DNA from: Actinomycetospora lutea
GTDB lineage: Bacteria > Actinomycetota > Actinomycetes > Mycobacteriales > Pseudonocardiaceae
NCBI RefSeq assembly: GCF_028737205.1
Contig: NZ_JAQZAL010000032.1
Span: forward strand, 1 to 64,000
Direction of reading: 5' to 3'
Length of the DNA: 64,000 nt
Positions 63,377 through 64,000 of this stretch are shown piece after piece. Position 1 is the first letter of the stretch. Every line of letters begins with the position of its first letter. The translations under genes and the position numbers were made by a program. Under the pieces are notes generated by a model. It worked only from the letters and a program-made list of their open reading frames with translations, was not told the DNA's origin and ran no database searches.

Positions 63377-64000
63377 TCAGTCGCGCCGGAGATGGTCGCG
63401 CAGGCCGGCACCGTAGGGGGTCGGCGTGCCGCCGTAGTCGCTGATCAAGGCCGGTTCCTCCGCGCAGTCGCTGGTCACCCAGCCCCACGCCAGGTAGCCG
63501 ATCCCCCGCCCGTCGGCCCAGGCCGCGAGGGGTTCGATCACGCTGGACGTGCAGTCCATGTTGCCCATCTCGCCGATGACCACCGGCACCTGGAGGGCCA
63601 GCGGGGCGATCGTCGCGTCCCAGCACGCCTGGGTCGGGCAGGCGGTCTCGTCCGGTGCCGGGCCGTAGATGTGGATCGAGGCCACGAGCTGCTGGGCCGG
63701 GTCATCCGGGCGGTACTCGAGCCAGCGGTCGACCGAGCCCGCCCATTGCGGTCCCGCCACCAGGATCGGGTTCACCGCGCCCGTGGACCGCACGGCGTCC
63801 ACGAGTTCCTGCATGCCCGCGGTCGCGAAGTCGACGCCCGGGCAGGTACCGCCGTCGCGCACGCAGCGCCAGGCCGTGTCGCTGGCGGTGTTCCGGTCCG
63901 GGTAGGGCTCGTTGTACAGGTCGAAGAGCACCGCGCGGTTCGCGGCGAACGTCGCCGCGACACTGCGCCAGAACGCGGGGGCGTGGTCCCGGTCGGCCAT
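63377..64000 (-). CDS. GH5-like cellulase/endoglucanase, N terminus beyond the window
   Basis: The visible 207 residues hold the second half of a GH5 barrel. RAVLFDLYNEPYPDRNT has the Asn-Glu-Pro acid/base motif, and VPVVIGEMGNMDCT has the nucleophile Glu. IGYLAWGWVTSDC supplies the conserved Trp strand. The frame is open to the window edge, and about 100-150 N-terminal residues, including any signal peptide, are missing, so the ATG at 64000 is not a reliable start. It converges with the dehydrogenase gene, 7 bases apart. It may trim the exopolysaccharide made by the neighbouring operon or degrade plant glucan. Confidence 0.8.
   Translation of the reverse strand: MADRDHAPAFWRSVAATFAANRAVLFDLYNEPYPDRNTASDTAWRCVRDGGTCPGVDFATAGMQELVDAVRSTGAVNPILVAGPQWAGSVDRWLEYRPDDPAQQLVASIHIYGPAPDETACPTQACWDATIAPLALQVPVVIGEMGNMDCTSSVIEPLAAWADGRGIGYLAWGWVTSDCAEEPALISDYGGTPTPYGAGLRDHLRRD

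Noticed and set aside
1-64000. CRISPR arrays, tRNA or rRNA genes, prophage modules
   Set aside because: No regularly spaced repeats, no cloverleaf or rRNA signature and no phage structural, integrase or lysis genes were recognised.

Overview
The window reads as a 64 kb chromosomal segment of a high-GC actinobacterium. Codons are strongly G/C-ended, many starts are GTG, and genes are often joined by 4-base ATGA or GTGA overlaps. The gene families (AfsR/LuxR-type large ATPase regulators, Wzx/Wzy/Wzz exopolysaccharide genes, SGNH hydrolase, helicase-associated/WYL protein) fit Pseudonocardiaceae or relatives. That placement is inference; there is no rRNA or housekeeping marker in the window. No tRNA, rRNA, CRISPR array or intact insertion sequence was seen.

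Layout. 0-8 kb: two paralogous one-helix mini-proteins (51-308 and 4470-4709) flank a large LuxR-type ATPase regulator, a VOC protein and a four-helix membrane protein. A polyprenyl-phosphate sugar-1-phosphate transferase and a GH46 chitosanase lipoprotein follow. 8-9 kb is decayed sequence. 9-27.3 kb: two diverged copies of an uncharacterised two-gene cassette face each other. Copy A (9095-14235, plus) and copy B (21854-27278, minus) each encode a large soluble protein with two C-terminal helices, translationally coupled to a roughly 12-helix membrane protein that ends in a serine-hydrolase domain. Between them lie a polysaccharide deacetylase/processive glycosyltransferase fusion with a His-rich membrane partner, a helicase-associated protein, a MntA-HepT toxin-antitoxin pair and a frameshifted SGNH hydrolase. 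Copy B gene 1 is frameshifted.

27.7-38.3 kb: after a fragment of an ISL3-type transposase comes a complete Wzx/Wzy-type exopolysaccharide cluster on the minus strand: priming transferase, GT4, Wzz/BY-kinase, GT4, flippase, GT2, polymerase and FkbM methyltransferase. Its distal part is clearly less GC-rich than the surroundings, which suggests acquisition by transfer. 39-47.9 kb: an AfsR-like regulator diverges from a permuted NlpC/P60-like protein. Then come two envelope proteins, a soluble histidine kinase overlapping a GH18-like protein that lacks the catalytic glutamate, and a LuxR-type response regulator.

48-64 kb: a second glycan region. One coupled operon encodes GT4, FAD oxidoreductase, ATP-grasp ligase and a deacetylase. 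A second encodes an aminotransferase, priming transferase, MurJ-like flippase, Wzy-like polymerase, Wzz-like protein without kinase motifs and a lipoprotein deacetylase. An acetyltransferase coupled to a response regulator and a divergent Gfo/Idh dehydrogenase complete most of a 2,3-diacetamido-uronic acid pathway. The window ends inside a GH5 cellulase-like gene.

Together the genes describe a surface that makes at least two polymers and carries several deacetylases and glycanases (chitosanase, GH5) that could trim them. The best candidate for an undescribed system is the duplicated two-gene membrane-hydrolase cassette.
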